Counted from the stretch's first letter, positions 53,446-63,822 are shown. The stretch is DNA of 64,000 bases from Parabacteroides sp. PF5-9 (GCF_029893105.1 NZ_JARXWG010000001.1:240490-304489); one strand, 5' to 3'. Notes: generated by a model not told the origin, from the letters alone. Program-made: numbers and translations.

Positions 53446-54201
53446 ATGAAAAAGTGGATATTTTTGCTTTTTGCATTGTTTAGCGGGAGTGTTGTTTGGG
53501 CACAGACACAAGCGATTGCTCATCGGGGTTATTGGAAAACCGATGGCTCGGCACAAAATTCATTGGCAGCGCTTGAGAAAGCACATGCGCTGAATATCTA
53601 CGGTTCGGAATTTGATGTGTGGCTGACAGCCGACGGTATACCAGTAGTGTTCCATGATGCTAAAGTCAGGGAGTTGGTGGTGGAAGAGGTGACTTATCAA
53701 CAACTCATGGATACAACATTGGTTAATGGGGAGAAAATCTCGACTTTGGAACAATACCTGGAAGCGGGTAAGCAGCTGAAGGATATTCGGCTTGTACTGG
53801 AAATCAAATCGCATAAACGAGTGGTGAATGAAGATCGTGTAGTGGCGAAAGTGGTGGAGATGGTTAACCGTTTTCAATTGGAAGATCGTGTCGATTATAT
53901 CGCTTTTAGTATGAATGTCTGTAAAGAACTCAAGAAAAGAGTTCCGAATGGTACCATCGTTTATCTGAACGGAGATGTCTCTCCGCAGGATTTGAAAGAG
54001 ATCGGTCTTTCGGGATTTGATTACCACCATAAGGTGTTGACGGATCATCCCGACTGGATTCAACAGGCAAAAAGTCTGGGATTGTCGACCAATGTATGGA
54101 CGGTAAACGATCCGGAGCAAATGAAATGGTTTATCGAAAAAGAAGTTGATTTTATTACAACCGATAATCCGATTGCTTTAATTGAACTTTTAGGGGAATA
54201 A
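53446..54201 (+). CDS. Glycerophosphodiester phosphodiesterase, secreted
   Basis: A 251-residue protein with signal peptide (MKKWIFLLFALFSGSVVWAQ). The GDPD catalytic residues are visible in AIAHRGYWKTDGSAQNS, SEFDVWLTADGIPVVFHDAK and LVLEIKSHKR, with a TIM-barrel end NVWTVNDPEQMKWFIEKEVD. It releases glycerol-3-phosphate from phospholipid head groups in the periplasm. A strong terminator follows. Confidence 0.92.
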   Translation: MKKWIFLLFALFSGSVVWAQTQAIAHRGYWKTDGSAQNSLAALEKAHALNIYGSEFDVWLTADGIPVVFHDAKVRELVVEEVTYQQLMDTTLVNGEKISTLEQYLEAGKQLKDIRLVLEIKSHKRVVNEDRVVAKVVEMVNRFQLEDRVDYIAFSMNVCKELKKRVPNGTIVYLNGDVSPQDLKEIGLSGFDYHHKVLTDHPDWIQQAKSLGLSTNVWTVNDPEQMKWFIEKEVDFITTDNPIALIELLGE

Positions 54202-54223
54202 AATAATCGATCATAGAATGCGT

Positions 54224-54261
54224 CGGGTCTTTAGGTCTTTCTGCCTGAAGACCCGTTTTTT
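54224..54261 (+). terminator. Rho-independent terminator after the GDPD gene
   Basis: CGGGTCTTTAGG (54224-54235) pairs with CCTGAAGACCCG (54244-54255) across an eight-base loop with one mismatch, followed by a T-run (54256-54261). Confidence 0.88.
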
Positions 54262-54398
54262 ATCTGATAGCTGCTGTTTTCAATCGTAAATTGTCAACTC
54301 AACTTGTCAAAATTGATGGTGATTTGTTAATAGCTCTGAAAAGAATCTGTAATACTGAAAAATTTCTTTATTACAGTTTTTTCGGAAAAAAATTATAT

Positions 54399-54523
54399 TA
54401 CTTTTGTATCCGGTTTACAAGGACCATGTGAAAACGACTACACTAACCGGCATCAGCCGGTCTCCTTATATCGCAAGTATAGAGTGAAAGTTTATATAAA
54501 ACAAGCAATTAAAAATTAAAAAA
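54399..54523 (+). promoter_or_regulatory. pckA -7 box and long leader
   Basis: TACTTTTG (54399-54406) fits the -7 consensus. The ~110-base leader to the ATG contains a small stem (CCGGC-ATCA-GCCGG, about 54448-54461) and is A-rich before the start. The leader could carry regulation, but no known riboswitch is recognised. Bases 54262-54398 hold nothing else visible. Confidence 0.5.
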
Positions 54524-56131
54524 ATGGCTAATTTAGATTTAAGCAAGTACGGAATTACCGGTGCAACAGAGATTGTACACAATCCGTCTTTTGATCAGTT
54601 GTTCGCAGAAGAGACAAAACCAGGTTTGCAAGGTTTTGAAAAAGGTCAGGTAACAGAACTTGGAGCTGTAAACGTAATGACAGGTGTTTACACAGGCCGT
54701 TCTCCTAAAGACAAATTTTTCGTAATGGACGAAACAAGTAAGGATACTGTATGGTGGACTTCTGAAGAATATAAAAACGATAACAAACCGGTTACTGTAG
54801 AAGCTTGGAAAACATTGAAAAGCCTTGCAGTTGAGCAATTATCTAACAAACGTCTGTTTGTGGTTGATGCGTTCTGCGGTGCGAACGAAAATTCTCGTTT
54901 GAAATTACGTTTTATCATGGAAGTAGCTTGGCAGGCTCACTTCGTAACAAATATGTTCATTCGCCCTTCAGCTGAAGAATTAGCTAACTTTGGCGAACCT
55001 GATTTCGTGATCATGAATGCTTCTAAAGCAAAAGTGGACAACTATAAGGAACTGGGATTGAACTCTGAAACTGCTGTTGTATTCAACCTGACTGAAAAGA
55101 TCCAGGTGATCCTGAATACTTGGTACGGTGGTGAAATGAAAAAAGGTATGTTCTCGTACATGAACTATCTGTTGCCACTTCAGGGTATGGCTTCTATGCA
55201 CTGCTCGGCTAACACAGACATGAACGGAAAGAATACAGCGATCTTCTTCGGTTTGTCAGGTACAGGTAAGACTACCTTGTCAACTGACCCGAAACGTTTG
55301 TTAATCGGTGACGATGAGCACGGATGGGATGACGAAGGTGTATTCAACTTTGAAGGTGGTTGTTATGCAAAGGTTATCAACCTGAGCAAAGAAGCTGAGC
55401 CAGATATCTTCAACGCAATCAAACGTGATGCTTTGTTGGAAAACGTAATCGTTGATGCTAACGGAAAGATCGACTTCGCTGATGGATCAGCTACAGAAAA
55501 CACTCGTGTTTCTTACCCAATCAATCACATCACAAATATCGTTAAACCGGTATCTAAAGCAGGTCCTGCTGAAAAAGTTATTTTCTTATCTGCTGATGCA
55601 TTCGGTGTATTGCCTCCGGTTTCTATCCTGACTCCAGAGCAGACTCAGTATTATTTCCTTTCTGGTTTCACCGCTAAATTGGCTGGAACAGAACGTGGTA
55701 TTACTGAACCAACTCCTACATTCTCTGCTTGTTTCGGTGCTGCATTCTTGTCATTGCACCCAACAAAATACGGTGAAGAATTGGTGAAAAAAATGCAGAA
55801 ATCAGGCGCTAAGGCTTACTTGGTAAATACAGGTTGGAACGGTACCGGCAAACGTATCTCTATTAAAGATACTCGTGGTATCATCGATGCTATCTTGGAC
55901 GGTTCTATCGATAAGGCTCCAACAAAAACAATTCCTTATTTCAGCTTCGAAGTGCCTACTGCTCTTCCAGGTGTTGATCCGGCTATCTTAGATCCTCGTG
56001 ATACTTATGCTGATGCTTCTCAATGGAATACGAAAGCAGAAGACTTGGCTGGACGTTTCATCAAGAACTTCGCGAAGTTTACAGGTGCTGAAACCGGTAA
56101 AGCATTAGTTGCAGCTGGTCCAAAATTATAA
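54524..56131 (+). CDS. pckA: Phosphoenolpyruvate carboxykinase (ATP)
   Basis: A 535-residue ATP-type PEPCK. In anaerobic Bacteroidales it works mainly in the direction PEP + CO2 + ADP to oxaloacetate + ATP, on the path to succinate. Motifs: [14 protein letters not shown] near the start, the kinase loop [15 protein letters not shown], the metal site [20 protein letters not shown], and [17 protein letters not shown]. Codon use is strongly biased to common codons compared with neighbours, as expected for a highly expressed gene. It is monocistronic with a good terminator. Confidence 0.97.
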   Translation: MANLDLSKYGITGATEIVHNPSFDQLFAEETKPGLQGFEKGQVTELGAVNVMTGVYTGRSPKDKFFVMDETSKDTVWWTSEEYKNDNKPVTVEAWKTLKSLAVEQLSNKRLFVVDAFCGANENSRLKLRFIMEVAWQAHFVTNMFIRPSAEELANFGEPDFVIMNASKAKVDNYKELGLNSETAVVFNLTEKIQVILNTWYGGEMKKGMFSYMNYLLPLQGMASMHCSANTDMNGKNTAIFFGLSGTGKTTLSTDPKRLLIGDDEHGWDDEGVFNFEGGCYAKVINLSKEAEPDIFNAIKRDALLENVIVDANGKIDFADGSATENTRVSYPINHITNIVKPVSKAGPAEKVIFLSADAFGVLPPVSILTPEQTQYYFLSGFTAKLAGTERGITEPTPTFSACFGAAFLSLHPTKYGEELVKKMQKSGAKAYLVNTGWNGTGKRISIKDTRGIIDAILDGSIDKAPTKTIPYFSFEVPTALPGVDPAILDPRDTYADASQWNTKAEDLAGRFIKNFAKFTGAETGKALVAAGPKL

Positions 56132-56182
56132 TATGTGAATAAACCACTTCTGTCTAGACAGAAAAGGTTTGATATAGACTAT

Positions 56183-56218
56183 AAAAAAGCACGGAATACA
56201 ATTTTCCGTGCTTTTTTT
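56183..56218 (+). terminator. Terminator after pckA
   Basis: AAAAAAGCACGGAA (56183-56196) pairs with TTCCGTGCTTTTTTT (56204-56218); the A-run and T-run make it work on both strands. Confidence 0.92.
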
Positions 56219-56274
56219 AGTTCTATATATGTTAATTTTATTATAATTATCTAAGTTTATATGAATAATATTGC

Positions 56275-56282
56275 TACCTTTA
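56275..56282 (+). promoter_or_regulatory. -7 box of the TlpA-like gene
   Basis: TACCTTTA differs from TAnnTTTG only in the last base and lies 38 bases before the ATG at 56321. Confidence 0.4.
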
Positions 56283-56320
56283 CCCAAATTACAGTGTGTA
56301 ACCGGATTCCTTAAAGCTAA

Positions 56321-57424
56321 ATGATAAAGAAGGTTGTATGGTTTGTTGGGTTGATTTTGTGCTTGTTGAGTTGCGGCAAGGACTACGCTTACCGGGTGGA
56401 AGGAAAACTTTCCAATCTGGAAGATCAAACTATATTTGTCATTTTTGAACGTGAAGATTACAACCTGATCGATACTGTAATCTGTGAAAAACCCGGTCAA
56501 TTCGTGGTCAAACAAACGGAAGAAGGGTTTAACAGCGTGACTATCCTTTATGATAACAAAACACAATGGTTTACGGCTTATCTGAAACCGGGTGATAATA
56601 TCATTATTTCCGGGGACGCCAATTATCCTTTACTTTTTCAGGTAAAGGGAGGGAAGATTAATGAAAAACTGTCGGCCGTAAGAAAAGAACTTGCCCCATT
56701 ACTGAAAGATCTAACCGAACAAACCGCTTTTTTACATCGAAAAGGGATTAATACGGTCGAGGAGACCGAAATTGCCTCACGTATCTCCAACATAAATCTT
56801 CAGTTGAGTGAAGATGTCATGAAATACATTAAGGATAATCCGGATGAGGAAGCTTCGGTTGTTTTGATCAAAATGTTTTTTGCCGAACCGGATGATACCC
56901 GCAAGATGGATGAATTATTGGCCATGCTTGATCCTGAATTAAAGAATTTTTATTTAGTCAATGAACTTGAGCAATACAGCATACGGGCTAAACGAATCAC
57001 TTTGGGAGCCGAAGCTCCGGACTTTTCGTTAAAGAATGTGTATGGAAATACAGTCAATCTAAGTTCTTTCCCGGATAAATATCTATTGCTTGCTTTTACT
57101 GCCCCTTGGTGTGACATGTGTCAGACGGAAGATCTGTTGTTGGATAAGGTAGCGATGCAGTATCCGAAAGATAAAGTCGATATCTTATTAATCAGCTTGG
57201 ATGATAACCAACGTCAAGTCCGCGACATGTTAGCTAAAGACAGTATTCAATGGAACCTGGTGACCGATTCGGCCGGACAGGCGACCATGATGTTGGAATT
57301 GTATAATGTCAGTGCATTACCTCGCTGTTTCTTGATCGATGAAGAAGGAAAGATTATTCTTAAAACAGATAATGGAATAGAAATCAAACAGAGCCTTGAT
57401 AAAATCTTTGAAGAAGAGGAATAG
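56321..57424 (+). CDS. TlpA-like thioredoxin-fold lipoprotein
   Basis: A 367-residue lipoprotein (signal ending LCLLSC). The N-terminal domain (about 25-120, KLSNLEDQTIFVIFEREDYN ... YLKPGDNIIISGD) resembles DUF4369, usually paired with thiol-redox domains in Bacteroidetes. A helical linker follows, then a thioredoxin-fold domain (about 225-365) with APDFSLKNVYGNTVNLSSF and the redox site APWCDMCQ, CxxC. It probably reduces or exchanges disulfides at the cell envelope. Partner unknown. Confidence 0.87.
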   Translation: MIKKVVWFVGLILCLLSCGKDYAYRVEGKLSNLEDQTIFVIFEREDYNLIDTVICEKPGQFVVKQTEEGFNSVTILYDNKTQWFTAYLKPGDNIIISGDANYPLLFQVKGGKINEKLSAVRKELAPLLKDLTEQTAFLHRKGINTVEETEIASRISNINLQLSEDVMKYIKDNPDEEASVVLIKMFFAEPDDTRKMDELLAMLDPELKNFYLVNELEQYSIRAKRITLGAEAPDFSLKNVYGNTVNLSSFPDKYLLLAFTAPWCDMCQTEDLLLDKVAMQYPKDKVDILLISLDDNQRQVRDMLAKDSIQWNLVTDSAGQATMMLELYNVSALPRCFLIDEEGKIILKTDNGIEIKQSLDKIFEEEE

Positions 57425-57479
57425 CGATCTTATGATCGTCAATGAACCGCTTTAACCAACAATAAAACCAACCTTACTT

Positions 57480-59018
57480 ATGATTGTAAAAGTTTATGCC
57501 GCAGCGTTACAAGGCATTTCTGCCACGCTTGTTACCATTGAGGTTAATTGCACAAAAGGGATTCAGTTTTTTCTGGTAGGGTTACCTGATGTGGCCGTCA
57601 GAGAGAGTCATGAACGGATTATATCCGCCCTTCAACATAGCGGATATAAATTCCCCCGTTTTCGAATAGTGATCAATATGGCACCAGCTGATATCCGAAA
57701 AGAAGGGGCAGCTTATGATCTACCATTGGCTATTGGCGTTTTAGCTGCCGCAGAACAATTAGACTCCTCCAAACTGGATCAATACATGATGATGGGTGAA
57801 CTCTCGCTGGATGGAACACTACAGCCAGTTAAAGGAGTATTGCCCATTGCCATAAAGGCGCGTGAAGCCGGTTTTAAAGGTTTTATCGTGCCCAGGCAGA
57901 ATGCACGTGAAGCTGCGGTCGTCAATGAGTTGCATGTTTATGGTGCTGATCATATAAAAGAAGTTATCGCTTTTCTCGAAGGAAAGAGTGAGTTACAACC
58001 GACAGAAATAGATACACAGAAAGAATTCTACGAACGTCAGCAACTGTTTGATTGCGATTTTTCCGAAGTAAGGGGGCAGGAGAATGTCAAACGCGCCTTG
58101 GAGGTGGCAGCGGCGGGAGGGCATAACCTATTGATGGTAGGGCCTCCGGGCAGTGGAAAGTCTATGCTCGCCAAACGTTTACCATCCATTTTGCCGCCAT
58201 TTACAGTAGAGGAATCGTTGGAAACAACAAAGATCCATTCGGTAGCCGGTAAGATCAATAACAATACTTCGCTGATGGCTCAGCGTCCGTTTCGTTCTCC
58301 TCACCACACCATTTCGGATGTGGCCATGGTCGGTGGAGGGGCGTTCCCACAACCGGGTGAGATCAGTCTGGCACATAACGGAGTGCTCTTTTTGGATGAA
58401 CTCCCAGAGTTTAATCGAAGCGTGCTCGAAGTGATGCGCCAACCGTTGGAGGATCGTATGATCAATATCTCCAGGGCACGTTTTACGGTTGATTATCCGG
58501 CCGGTTTTATGCTGATTGCTTCGATGAATCCGTGTCCATGTGGTTACTACAATCATCCGGAACGCAACTGTTTGTGTTCTCCCGGGGCAGTACAGAAGTA
58601 TATGAATCGAATTTCCGGTCCCTTGTTGGATCGGATCGATATCCAGATAGAGATTATTCCTGTTCCTTTTGAGAAGATTTCGGAGCAGCGGTCGTCAGAA
58701 CCGAGCGCCCTTGTCAGAGAACGGGTATTAAACGCCCGTATAATACAGGAGAAGCGGTTTGAAAAATATAAAGGGATCTATTGTAATGCGCAGATGACGA
58801 CCAAACTGCTTCATACCTATGCGGTGCCTGATGAAGAAGGGTTGCAGTTACTGAAAAATGCGATGGAACGGTTGAGTTTATCAGCCCGTGCGTATGATCG
58901 TATCTTAAAAGTGTCACGTACAATTGCCGATCTGGAAACTTCGGAACATATACAACCGTCGCATTTGGCCGAAGCCATTCATTACCGCAATCTGGATCGG
59001 GAAGGGTGGGGGCTTTAA
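57480..59018 (+). CDS. YifB/ComM family Mg chelatase-like AAA+ ATPase
   Basis: A 512-residue protein. The N-terminal LonC-like domain (KVYAAALQGISATLVTIEVN ... DVAVRESHERIISALQHSG) precedes the AAA+ core with Walker A GPPGSGKSML, Walker B VLFLDELPEF and a zinc-like set in MNPCPCGYYNHPERNCLCSP. Relatives (ComM) are branch-migration helicases used in natural transformation; a role in recombination is likely. The gene ends just before a bidirectional terminator. Confidence 0.92.
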   Translation: MIVKVYAAALQGISATLVTIEVNCTKGIQFFLVGLPDVAVRESHERIISALQHSGYKFPRFRIVINMAPADIRKEGAAYDLPLAIGVLAAAEQLDSSKLDQYMMMGELSLDGTLQPVKGVLPIAIKAREAGFKGFIVPRQNAREAAVVNELHVYGADHIKEVIAFLEGKSELQPTEIDTQKEFYERQQLFDCDFSEVRGQENVKRALEVAAAGGHNLLMVGPPGSGKSMLAKRLPSILPPFTVEESLETTKIHSVAGKINNNTSLMAQRPFRSPHHTISDVAMVGGGAFPQPGEISLAHNGVLFLDELPEFNRSVLEVMRQPLEDRMINISRARFTVDYPAGFMLIASMNPCPCGYYNHPERNCLCSPGAVQKYMNRISGPLLDRIDIQIEIIPVPFEKISEQRSSEPSALVRERVLNARIIQEKRFEKYKGIYCNAQMTTKLLHTYAVPDEEGLQLLKNAMERLSLSARAYDRILKVSRTIADLETSEHIQPSHLAEAIHYRNLDREGWGL

Positions 59019-59033
59019 ACTACGATTAATAGA

Positions 59034-59075
59034 AAAAAGAAGAGACTGTCCCGTCGTGAGCAGCCTCTTCTCTTT
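59034..59075. terminator. Bidirectional terminator between yifB and korB
   Basis: AAAAAAGAAGAGACTG (59033-59048) pairs with CAGCCTCTTCTCTTT (59061-59075) with one wobble pair. A-run and T-run flank the stem. It serves convergent genes. Confidence 0.82.
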
Positions 59076-59092
59076 ATTTCATATACGTCAGG

Positions 59093-60106
59093 TTATTTCA
59101 CTTCCCAGACTTCGCCGCTCATTAACAACTCATTCAAGCTACGAACCGGATTTTTGGCCTGTACTTCAGCAATTTGTTTTTCAACTTCTTCCTCATAACT
59201 AGGTGCTGCTACATCCCGGATAATACCTAAAGCAACAGGCATATCACCACCCATCATGGCCAACATCATATGTAATGTGATCTCTTTTTCATACGCGTCA
59301 TGAACAAGCACATCATCTATCGTATAACCATCTTCGCCAATCGTTACTGCTTTCAGTTTAAGTCCGTCCAATACGAGTCCTTTATTATTCTCTTTTCCAA
59401 ACACCATTTTTTCGCCGTGGCGAAGGAAGATGGTACGGTCGGCACGATACTCTTTATCCGTAAGTTGTTTGTGGATACCGTCATTGAAAATAACACAATT
59501 AACCAGTACTTCCACCACTGAGGCTCCTTTATGACGAGCGGCCGATGCCAGTACTTCCGTTGTATTTTTCAAATCAACATCGATTAAGCGGGCAAAGAAA
59601 TTACCGCGTGCGCCTAATGCGAGTTCAGCCGGAATAAAAGGGTCTTCTACCGTTCCGTAAGGCGAACTCTTTGTGATAACGCCCCGGTCGGAAGTCGGTG
59701 AATATTGTCCTTTCGTCAATCCGTAGATTTTATTATTAAACAGGATGATGTTCAGATCGACATTACGACGTACAGCGTGGATAAAATGGTTTCCACCGAT
59801 CGCCAGACAGTCGCCATCCCCTGTGATCACCCAGACACTCAGGTCGGGGCGTGCCGTTTTAACTCCTGTGGCAATGGCAGCAGCACGTCCGTGAATGGTA
59901 TGAAACCCATAGGTATTCATGTAATACGGTAAGCGTGAAGAGCATCCAATGCCGGAGATAACAGCAATGTTTTCCGGGCAAACACCCAATTCGCCCATTG
60001 CTTTGTGCATACAGTTCAATACGGCATGGTCTCCACATCCCGGGCACCAGCGTACATATTGATCACTTTTATAATCTTTAGCCTGATATTTTATTTCGGA
60101 TTCCAT
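59093..60106 (-). CDS. korB: 2-oxoacid:ferredoxin oxidoreductase subunit beta
   Basis: A 337-residue beta subunit that binds thiamine diphosphate. Motifs are VRWCPGCGDHAVLNCM, ISGIGCSSRLPYYMNTYGFH and the ThDP/Mg motif TGDGDCLAIGGNHFIHAVRRN with LFNNKIYGLTKGQYSPTS. With subunit alpha it makes or uses 2-oxoglutarate with ferredoxin; in gut Bacteroidales it usually carboxylates succinyl-CoA. It lies two bases after korA. Confidence 0.93.
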   Translation of the reverse strand: MESEIKYQAKDYKSDQYVRWCPGCGDHAVLNCMHKAMGELGVCPENIAVISGIGCSSRLPYYMNTYGFHTIHGRAAAIATGVKTARPDLSVWVITGDGDCLAIGGNHFIHAVRRNVDLNIILFNNKIYGLTKGQYSPTSDRGVITKSSPYGTVEDPFIPAELALGARGNFFARLIDVDLKNTTEVLASAARHKGASVVEVLVNCVIFNDGIHKQLTDKEYRADRTIFLRHGEKMVFGKENNKGLVLDGLKLKAVTIGEDGYTIDDVLVHDAYEKEITLHMMLAMMGGDMPVALGIIRDVAAPSYEEEVEKQIAEVQAKNPVRSLNELLMSGEVWEVK

Positions 60107-60108
60107 CT

Positions 60109-61962
60109 TTAAGCCTCCAGTAATTTAATGAATTCTTCAACTAATCTTGCTACAACAAAAGGTTGTCCTTTTACACGGTTGAATTTATACGGATTAAATC
60201 CGGGTATCTCACTGCGCAGGTAATTGGCAAATTGGCCTCTGTTTTGTTCGGCAACAACCACTTTTTTATACCGCATGAGCACTTCTTGTGTGTTTTTGGG
60301 TAATGGATTGATAAATTTAAAATGAGCAAAAGCCACTTTTTTACCTTGTTCCTGCATAGTTTCCATCGCTTCGTACAGATGGCCGTAGGTGCCTCCCCAG
60401 CCGACGATCAACAAGTCGGAATCTTTATCACCGATCACTTCCAATTCCGGGATGAAATCGGCTATTTTGTCGATTTTAGCCTGTCGGGTCATGACCATTT
60501 TCTGGTGATTATCGGGATCGGTAGAGATCGCACTGGTGTGATAATCTTTTTCCAATCCACCAACCCGGTGCGCAAAGCCTTTCATTCCGGGTACTGCCCA
60601 ATGGCGCACTAAGGAGTCCTGATCGCGGCGATACGGTTTCCAAGGCGCTTCGTCGTTGTATGCTGTGGCATATTTCGGTTTGATCTCCGGATATTGGCTC
60701 AGATCAGGTAGTTTCCAGGCGGAAGAACCGTTGGCAATGTAGGAGTCTGTCAATAAAATCACCGGAGTCATATGTTCAACAGCCAGTTTTCCGGCCCAAT
60801 AGGCAGCGTCAAAACAATCTGTTGGCGTGGCTGCTGCAATGACAACGGCCGGACTTTCCCCATTTCGTCCGTATAAGGCTTGTAATAGGTCGGTTTGTTC
60901 ACTTTTAGTCGGCAGACCGGTAGAAGGTCCTCCGCGTTGTACGTCGATCACCACCAACGGCAACTCTGCAATCACCGCCAGGCCGATCGCTTCACTTTTA
61001 AGCGCCAATCCCGGTCCGGATGTAGATGTTGCTGCCAGTGCCCCGGCAAAACTTGCTCCGATAGAGGTACAGATACCTGCAATTTCATCTTCAAATTGAA
61101 GCCCTTTAACTCCCAACTCTTTCCGGGCAGAGAGTTCCTGAAGAATATCTGTGGCAGGAGTAATCGGGTAACTGCCTAAGAACAATTTCAAACCACTCTT
61201 TTCTGCAGCGGCGATTAAACCGTATGAAGTCGCTTTATTTCCGTTAATATCGGTATAGAAACCCGGCTCATTTTTCCGACTCTCGATGCGGTATGTAGAG
61301 ACACGGGCATGAATATTATTGCCGTAGTTATAGCCATCAGTCAATGCTTTGATATTGGCTTTGGCGATTGTCGGTTTTTTGGCGAATTTATTTTCGAGCA
61401 TATGCATGGCTTGGTCGAGTGGCCGTTCAAACAACCAGCAAACGACTCCTAATGCGAACATATTTTTACAGCGAAGCGCCGATTTATTGTCCAGGCCAAA
61501 TTCCGCCAGGCTCTCTTTGACCATCGAAGAGATAGGAGCAGCAACAACTTCTACGGACGACAATCCCAACTCGGCAAAAGGATCTTCCGTAGTAAACAAT
61601 GCTTTTTCCAGATCACTTTTCTGAAAAGAGTCGGTATCAATAAGAATAATTGTATGCGGTTTCAGATATTTCACGTTGACCTTCAATGCGGCCGGGTTCA
61701 TAGCGACTAATACGTCGGCTTTGTCTCCGGGCGTGAATACTTTGCGCGAACCCAGATGTACCTGGAAACCGGAAACCCCGCTTAAGGAGCCTTGAGGCGC
61801 ACGAATTTCTGCCGGAAAATCAGGAAATGTAGAAATCTCATTTCCAAAAATAGCCGACAGATTAGAGAAAATTGTCCCGGTCAACTGCATACCGTCTCCT
61901 GAATCACCGGAGAAACGAATGACAACCCGATCTAAGGTTGTGACTTTTGTCTGTTCTGCCAT
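60109..61962 (-). CDS. korA: 2-oxoacid:ferredoxin oxidoreductase subunit alpha (gamma-alpha fusion)
   Basis: A 617-residue protein: an N-terminal gamma domain (about 10-190, RVVIRFSGDSGDGMQLTG) fused to the alpha pyrimidine-binding domain (about 220-600, LFLGSYPITPATDILQEL, GASFAGALAATSTSGPG, QRGGPSTGLPTKSEQTDL). The length and fusion are the normal form for KorA. Substrate 2-oxoglutarate is inferred from this architecture. The ATG at 61962 (MAEQTKV) is preferred over a TTG two codons upstream. Confidence 0.93.
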   Translation of the reverse strand: MAEQTKVTTLDRVVIRFSGDSGDGMQLTGTIFSNLSAIFGNEISTFPDFPAEIRAPQGSLSGVSGFQVHLGSRKVFTPGDKADVLVAMNPAALKVNVKYLKPHTIILIDTDSFQKSDLEKALFTTEDPFAELGLSSVEVVAAPISSMVKESLAEFGLDNKSALRCKNMFALGVVCWLFERPLDQAMHMLENKFAKKPTIAKANIKALTDGYNYGNNIHARVSTYRIESRKNEPGFYTDINGNKATSYGLIAAAEKSGLKLFLGSYPITPATDILQELSARKELGVKGLQFEDEIAGICTSIGASFAGALAATSTSGPGLALKSEAIGLAVIAELPLVVIDVQRGGPSTGLPTKSEQTDLLQALYGRNGESPAVVIAAATPTDCFDAAYWAGKLAVEHMTPVILLTDSYIANGSSAWKLPDLSQYPEIKPKYATAYNDEAPWKPYRRDQDSLVRHWAVPGMKGFAHRVGGLEKDYHTSAISTDPDNHQKMVMTRQAKIDKIADFIPELEVIGDKDSDLLIVGWGGTYGHLYEAMETMQEQGKKVAFAHFKFINPLPKNTQEVLMRYKKVVVAEQNRGQFANYLRSEIPGFNPYKFNRVKGQPFVVARLVEEFIKLLEA

Positions 61963-62008
61963 AAACAATGATTAATTAGCTATTCGTCTGATTTATTTGA
62001 ATTGCCGA

Positions 62009-62016
62009 CAAAGTTA
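62009..62016 (-). promoter_or_regulatory. korAB -7 box
   Basis: TAACTTTG on the minus strand fits TAnnTTTG, 46 bases before the korA ATG. Confidence 0.5.
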
Positions 62017-62050
62017 AAGAATAAACTTACATAACCATCATTTTGGAAGA

Positions 62051-63262
62051 CTAAAAGGCGGCCAGATAAATGTCGATATTGTTTGATCGAACGTTAAAAT
62101 GTGAAGCGATAAATTCGTTCACCGGTTTTCCGCTATACATATAGACTCCTGCCTTAAAACCGTGATTGGTTTTGATCATGGACTGGATACTTCCGATGTC
62201 GCCGAGCCTGACAAACAGCGGGACGAAGATATTACTCAATGCCATAGAAGCTGTTCGTGCAACGCGGTTGCTGATACACGGTTTACAGTAATGCAATACC
62301 CCATACTGCTCGAAAATGGTCGGATCGGAAGGGGAGAGGCAACAGGTTGTTTCAAAACATCCACCTTGGCTCATGCATAAGTCGATGATCAATGCTCCCT
62401 TTTTCATATGTTGTATAACACCTTCGGCGATTAAATAGCGCCTTGGCCCTCCTTCATGGCGCATGGCACCGATGACGACATCAGCGCTTCTGAATGCATT
62501 TTGCAAAACATTCGGATGGTAGGTCGAAGTAAACAATCCGACCCCTAAATTCTGCTGGATATTGCGCAGCTGATTGATGTCATTATCAAATACTTTGACA
62601 CAGGCACCCAATGACAAAGCGGCACGAGCGGCCACCGTACCGGCGCTTCCGGCGCCAATAATGACTACCTCCGTAGGGGATACGCCCGGGATACCTCCCA
62701 GTAAAATGCCTTTTCCACCTTGTGTATTGCTTAATAGTTCGGACGCGATTGTGATGGACGCAATGCCTTCGATTTCGGATATAATACTCATCACCGGCCG
62801 CTTCTGCTGTTCGTCGGCAATCAGGTCGTAAGCTACCCCATTGATCCGTTTACTCATCATTAGTTCGAAAGCATCCTGTGTGAAGAGTCTTTTTTGCATC
62901 AGCGAAAACAAAGTAGTCCGCGGTTTCATTAAAGCGACCTCTTCGACGGTGGGCGGAAGAATTTTCAGAATGAGATCAGCCTGATACACCTCCGCGGCAG
63001 TAGCGACAATATCGGCTCCCGCTTCTGCGTAATGATTGTCGGAGTAATTAATTCCTAATCCGGCATTGTTTTGTACGATGACCTGATGGCCACATTCGGT
63101 CAGGATATCTACCGCTTCAGGAGTTAATGCCAAGCGCCGTTCATATTCATGCTGTTCACAGGGTATACCGATGACGAGCCGATTCCCTATTTTACTGATT
63201 TCCTGTAATAATTCCTGAGTAATATAAGCCTCTTGTGTTTGTTTGTTGCCCGGTTTTCGCAT
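62051..63262 (-). CDS. ald: Alanine dehydrogenase
   Basis: A 403-residue NAD-dependent enzyme converting L-alanine and pyruvate plus ammonia. The N-terminal substrate domain has RLVIGIPCEQHEYERRLALTP with the catalytic R/K positions, and later FSLMQKRLF. The Rossmann domain has VVIIGAGSAGTVAARAALSLGA and VFDNDINQLRNI. The residues IIDLCMSQGGCFETT replace the usual IVDVAVDQGGCxET. It is about 30 residues longer than typical Ald at the N-terminus. Two bases separate it from aroK. Confidence 0.9.
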   Translation of the reverse strand: MRKPGNKQTQEAYITQELLQEISKIGNRLVIGIPCEQHEYERRLALTPEAVDILTECGHQVIVQNNAGLGINYSDNHYAEAGADIVATAAEVYQADLILKILPPTVEEVALMKPRTTLFSLMQKRLFTQDAFELMMSKRINGVAYDLIADEQQKRPVMSIISEIEGIASITIASELLSNTQGGKGILLGGIPGVSPTEVVIIGAGSAGTVAARAALSLGACVKVFDNDINQLRNIQQNLGVGLFTSTYHPNVLQNAFRSADVVIGAMRHEGGPRRYLIAEGVIQHMKKGALIIDLCMSQGGCFETTCCLSPSDPTIFEQYGVLHYCKPCISNRVARTASMALSNIFVPLFVRLGDIGSIQSMIKTNHGFKAGVYMYSGKPVNEFIASHFNVRSNNIDIYLAAF

Positions 63263-63264
63263 AA

Positions 63265-63801
63265 TCAGTGATGATCTGTATGGATAATTTGTATGATTTG
63301 TTCTGAGATCGATTGTATATCGGTTTCGGTCAGCATGACTTCCGCATCAAAGATAATCGTAGCCTGCTGATAAAAAGGTTCTCTCTTCTCCAGATTGGTC
63401 GCAATAAATGCATGTAGTTCCGCTTTGGATAGATTCTTCAGGATAGGGCGTGAATGTTTACTGATCGCCAACCGCTTTGCAAGTTCATCCACCGAGGCTT
63501 TCAGATAAATCGTTGTACCCTGTGCGTTCATAAATGTCATATTCTCATAAAAACAGGGGGCGCCTCCACCTGTAGAGATGATCACATCTTCAAACAGAGC
63601 CACTTCGTGTAACATTTTTTGTTCAATCTCCCGGAATCCGCCTTCTCCTTTTTCTTCAAAAATCTGAGAAACCGTTTTATGATAACGACTTTCTATATAA
63701 GCATCCAGATCAACAAAAGCGAGTCCCATACGTTTGGCTAAATCTTTACCCACAGTTGTTTTTCCGGCTCCCATATAACCCACAAGAAAAATGCGCGTCA
63801 T
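63265..63801 (-). CDS. aroK: Shikimate kinase
   Basis: A 178-residue enzyme that phosphorylates shikimate in the chorismate pathway. P-loop FLVGYMGAGKTTVGKDLA, shikimate-binding FVDLDAYIESRYHKTV and EKGEGGFREIEQKML, STGGGAPCF, and the lid motif R-P-I-L are present. The start is at 63801 (MTRIFLVGY); a longer in-frame start would add residues that include the promoter. It is the first gene of an operon with ald. Confidence 0.94.
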   Translation of the reverse strand: MTRIFLVGYMGAGKTTVGKDLAKRMGLAFVDLDAYIESRYHKTVSQIFEEKGEGGFREIEQKMLHEVALFEDVIISTGGGAPCFYENMTFMNAQGTTIYLKASVDELAKRLAISKHSRPILKNLSKAELHAFIATNLEKREPFYQQATIIFDAEVMLTETDIQSISEQIIQIIHTDHH

Positions 63802-63822
63802 AACACTTGCTGTTAGTTTATG

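Noticed and set aside
54406..54523. A riboswitch in the pckA leader
   Set aside because: Only a five-pair stem is visible, and no known aptamer core was recognised.
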